A DNA stretch of 25,537 bases, from IMG/VR virus record IMGVR_UViG_3300028027_000218, positions 1 through 25,537 of that record. One strand, given 5' to 3'. The stretch comes from a virus. Position numbers and translations under genes: made by a program. The notes under the pieces are model-generated. The model worked only from the letters and a program-made list of their open reading frames with translations, did not search any database and had not been told where the DNA came from. Shown here one piece after another: positions 23,768-25,537 of the stretch; position 1 is the stretch's first letter, and each line of letters begins with the position of its first letter.

Positions 23768-23801
23768 GAGGAGTACCTACGGGTATTCCTCATTTTTTTT
23801 T
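23768..23801 (+). terminator. Intrinsic terminator after 153-aa gene
   Basis: A 10-bp stem (GAGGAGTACC 23768-23777 with GGTATTCCTC 23782-23791) and a T9 tract (23793-23801). The same 3' arm ending TTCCTCA-T tract recurs at 24825-24840. Confidence 0.9.
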
Positions 23802-23860
23802 ATACGGGGGTTGGTTGGCAGAGTGATAAGGCCGAACTCGTTAATTTTAAAATTTGCACC

Positions 23861-24097
23861 ATGAAAACAATGAAATTTTACGAGCGTCAAGAACAGGATT
23901 TTCAACAACTGTTTGTAGCTCAATACCAGGATATCAAGAGTGATATTGTGGAAGATATCAAAGAAGTTGAAGCGGATATACTCATGGCTAATCTTGTAGA
24001 AGATTACATAGAATGTGTTAACTTAAATGGCGTGTTGGCCACGCTGAAATGCGTAAAAAGACAATACGAGGTTCTCATACAGAAGAATCTAAACTAA
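23861..24097 (+). CDS. Small coiled-coil protein (78 aa)
   Basis: Start at ATG 23861 in a CACCATGAAA context (MKTMKFYERQEQDF). A longer frame from 23762 crosses the terminator and is unlikely. It is helical and acidic (DIKSDIVEDIKEVEADI) with a coil. Its TAA is directly followed by the structured RNA. Function unknown. Confidence 0.55.
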   Translation: MKTMKFYERQEQDFQQLFVAQYQDIKSDIVEDIKEVEADILMANLVEDYIECVNLNGVLATLKCVKRQYEVLIQKNLN

Positions 24098-24098
24098 T

Positions 24099-24840
24099 CA
24101 TATGCCCTTAGTTACCAATGTAGTATGTGTTTTTCATATATGTTTTTTGGTTATTACTTTGTAACGTGCTACATCGAAGGCTGGTAACCTTCCCTAGGGG
24201 CTATGATTGAGTGGGTAGTAGTTGTAATATATTCCTTCTCCTAAAAGGTTAAAAGAATCTGATATGAGTCAGCAAACTTTTAACAGTTGATAGGGCGGTT
24301 TAAGTGATAGACTTCAAATGTATTACAACTCAGTGCGGAGGAAAAACATGGCCAGGTGAGGGTGAATCCTTTCCTGGTCACTATGCAGAAAATCCAGGGG
24401 TCTGATCAACTCAGGGTGTGCATGGCTAGTCAATAAGTCCATGTGAAGGGTAGTGTCGGGCTCAAGCTGGCATCGGGTGTTCAGCCTAGCAGGTAATGAA
24501 ACGGTTGTCGTTGCAGTATCAGCGACTAGGTGTCTATGACTAATCCCATAGAATGGTGAACAAACTCTACGGCCAAGATACAAACGAGAGGGGCTGCTAC
24601 TAGCTCAAACCTGTAGACGGAGTGCTGATGCCGAAACAAGACAGTATGATAGAGGGTATACGTGCCTCCGCGTAGTTTCAAGGCTACAATCAGGAGAGTA
24701 GATCTGGTAGATGGCCATCGTTTGTAAAACGTTCGCCTCGGGTTCGATTCTCGACTACCCACTATGCCTCTTATTTGAGGATTTTCGTGGTGGAAAAGTA
24801 AAGATGGGGGACACTGTAATGGTGTTCCTCATTTTTTTTT
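24099..24840 (+). ncRNA. Large structured non-coding RNA candidate (~740 nt)
   Basis: No plausible gene over ~800 bases, yet dense complementarity. A 5' domain pairs 24099-24111 with 24194-24205 (12 pairs, one bulge), TTACC 24112-24116 with GGTAA 24183-24187, and 24118-24128 with 24164-24174 (11 pairs, two G-T). Then AGTGGGTAGT (24210-24219) pairs perfectly with ACTACCCACT (24754-24763), closing a 544-nt domain. Inside: 24221-24230 with 24320-24329 (10 pairs), 24248-24255 with 24277-24284, 24350-24356 with 24373-24379, and 24468-24476 with 24625-24633 (9 pairs, two wobble). Near the 3' end a tRNA T-arm-like loop (TTCGATT, 24743-24749) abuts the closing helix. A terminator follows. Size, phage setting and T-loop recall GOLLD or ROOL RNA; class unproven. 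Confidence 0.75.
24806..24840 (+). terminator. Intrinsic terminator at end of structured RNA
   Basis: A 10-bp stem (24806-24815 with 24821-24830, three wobble pairs) around GTAAT, then A and a T9 run (24832-24840). A preceding CCTC-TTATTT-GAGG hairpin (24767-24780) may help define the RNA 3' end. Confidence 0.9.
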
Positions 24841-24895
24841 GTTCGCGACTGAGATAAAAGAGTGATATGTAAATTTAAAACTAAAATGTAAAATT

Positions 24896-25321
24896 ATGGA
24901 ACCAACACAAATGAGATTATCTTCTGCAAAGTTCAGAGGAATGACAGTAGGAGTAGTAGAGAACGCTCACGGCGATGTATGCATCTACAACCCCTTCACA
25001 AAGGATAATATGCACGTTAGCAACCTGTTAAGATGGGATGGTAATGAGCCTATAATAGTAGATCCGTATCTTTTAGAAGTAGAAGAGGCTATAAGTATAC
25101 TATGTAGTAACCCTATACTAGATTTTAATGTACAAGATCTTGAGTATAGAGGAACTTTTGAAGAAATAGAGTTTCATAATGCTACTACTAAAGATATGGT
25201 AGAAGAAATTCGTATGAAAGACCATGCTATGGGTTTTTTACAGCATATCTGGAATTTAGGTACAGGTGACGCCGATATAGACTTAGATGCTGAGTACGCT
25301 GAATATGTAAACTCCAAGTAA
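24896..25321 (+). CDS. Unknown acidic protein (141 aa)
   Basis: MEPTQMRLSSAKFRGMTV begins a strand-rich N-terminal ~60 residues (GVVENAHGDVCIYNPF), then an acidic helical C-terminus ending DIDLDAEYAEYVNSK. It follows the RNA terminator after a 55-base A/T-rich leader, so it likely has its own promoter. No motif recognised. Confidence 0.6.
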   Translation: MEPTQMRLSSAKFRGMTVGVVENAHGDVCIYNPFTKDNMHVSNLLRWDGNEPIIVDPYLLEVEEAISILCSNPILDFNVQDLEYRGTFEEIEFHNATTKDMVEEIRMKDHAMGFLQHIWNLGTGDADIDLDAEYAEYVNSK

Positions 25322-25322
25322 A

Positions 25323-25388
25323 ATGCATGAAGTACTACTAATATTAGTAATCTGCTTTATATGGGTAATAGGTGATAGTTTAGAATAG
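25323..25388 (+). CDS. Possible 21-aa membrane peptide
   Basis: An ATG one base after the previous stop opens a frame for MHEVLLILVICFIWVIGDSLE, a single hydrophobic helix then an acidic tail. Such peptides occur in phages, but 21 codons can arise by chance. Confidence 0.3.
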   Translation: MHEVLLILVICFIWVIGDSLE

Positions 25389-25460
25389 TATAATATTGTA
25401 TATCAGGTATATAATATATGTTACTGAATGTAAAGGATAAGGTAAATGGTGTAAAGTATT

Positions 25461-25503
25461 GATATATAATATAATATAATATATTAATATATATATAATA
25501 AAT
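25461..25503. repeat. AT-only repeat tract
   Basis: A run made only of A and T apart from its first base, with repeated TATAA and TATA units. The surrounding 25389-25537 shows no gene. It may be a low-melting site or an upstream promoter region for a gene to the right. Confidence 0.55.
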
Positions 25504-25537
25504 ACAGTGGCGGGGCGTTCTCTACTACTCCTACTGT

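Noticed and set aside
23762-23860. Longer N-terminus for the 78-aa gene
   Set aside because: It would start inside and cross the terminator at 23768-23801; the ATG at 23861 has the normal context.
24625-24638. Minimal hammerhead (CTGATG then CCGAAAC)
   Set aside because: No stem II and no matching stem I or III or cleavage triplet nearby; CTGATGCCG is instead used in a long-range helix.
24323-24762. Minus-strand frames over the structured RNA
   Set aside because: They have poor protein-like composition, no start context and lie in a dense helix region opposite to the plus-strand genes.
24695-24763. Ordinary tRNA-Tyr (GTA anticodon loop TTGTAAA)
   Set aside because: Acceptor stem has two mismatches, D-stem and anticodon stem overlap, U8 is missing and the variable arm is short for bacterial tRNA-Tyr. 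Only the T-arm is sound.

Overview
This window looks like part of a tailed-phage genome, or an integrated copy of one, from a Bacteroidota host. It is AT-rich, gene-dense and almost fully coding. It carries a large terminase, a portal protein with a long C-terminal coiled coil, a likely scaffold gene, two cell-wall hydrolases and many short unknown genes. Ribosome-binding sites of the AGGAGG type are essentially absent, and starts sit in A/T-rich contexts, often CACCATGAAA, as in Bacteroidota. Size and order of the terminase, portal and scaffold genes would suit a crAss-like, podovirus-type phage. That placement is inference from layout, not from any search.

Positions 1-19093 lie entirely on the minus strand. 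Read in transcription order from right to left: a small unknown gene, an HTH plus metallophosphoesterase protein, a run of small proteins sharing a short N-terminal tag (M-[IL]-[IL]-Y-x-K-K), a beta-rich protein, a zinc-ribbon protein, an HNH endonuclease split by an in-frame TAA, a GH24-type lysozyme, a second two-domain peptidoglycan hydrolase, a large unknown protein, a DUF2158-like protein, a possible small terminase, the large terminase, a tandem GroES-like co-chaperonin, the portal, small connector or fibre candidates and the start of a scaffold-like gene cut by the left edge. Most neighbours overlap by 1-11 bases or lie a few bases apart, so this is one packaging, morphogenesis and lysis block.

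Positions 19094-19560 separate the two transcription directions. They hold short direct repeats and a G/T-rich, GC-rich island unlike the rest, likely a control region, origin or RNA.

Positions 19561-25388 run on the plus strand: small, mostly unknown proteins plus a nucleotidyltransferase-like/deaminase fusion. Leaders carry short hairpins. The most striking part is 22930-24840. It has a complete type I hammerhead ribozyme (23145-23201) overlapping the end of a small ORF and lying upstream of a 153-aa gene. A degenerate hammerhead half-copy lies at 22933-22962. The 153-aa gene ends at a strong intrinsic terminator. After one more small gene comes about 740 nt of non-coding, highly foldable sequence (24099-24840), with a 10-bp perfect helix joining bases 544 nt apart and ending in a second strong terminator. 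This is a candidate large ornate phage RNA of the GOLLD/ROOL kind or a new class.
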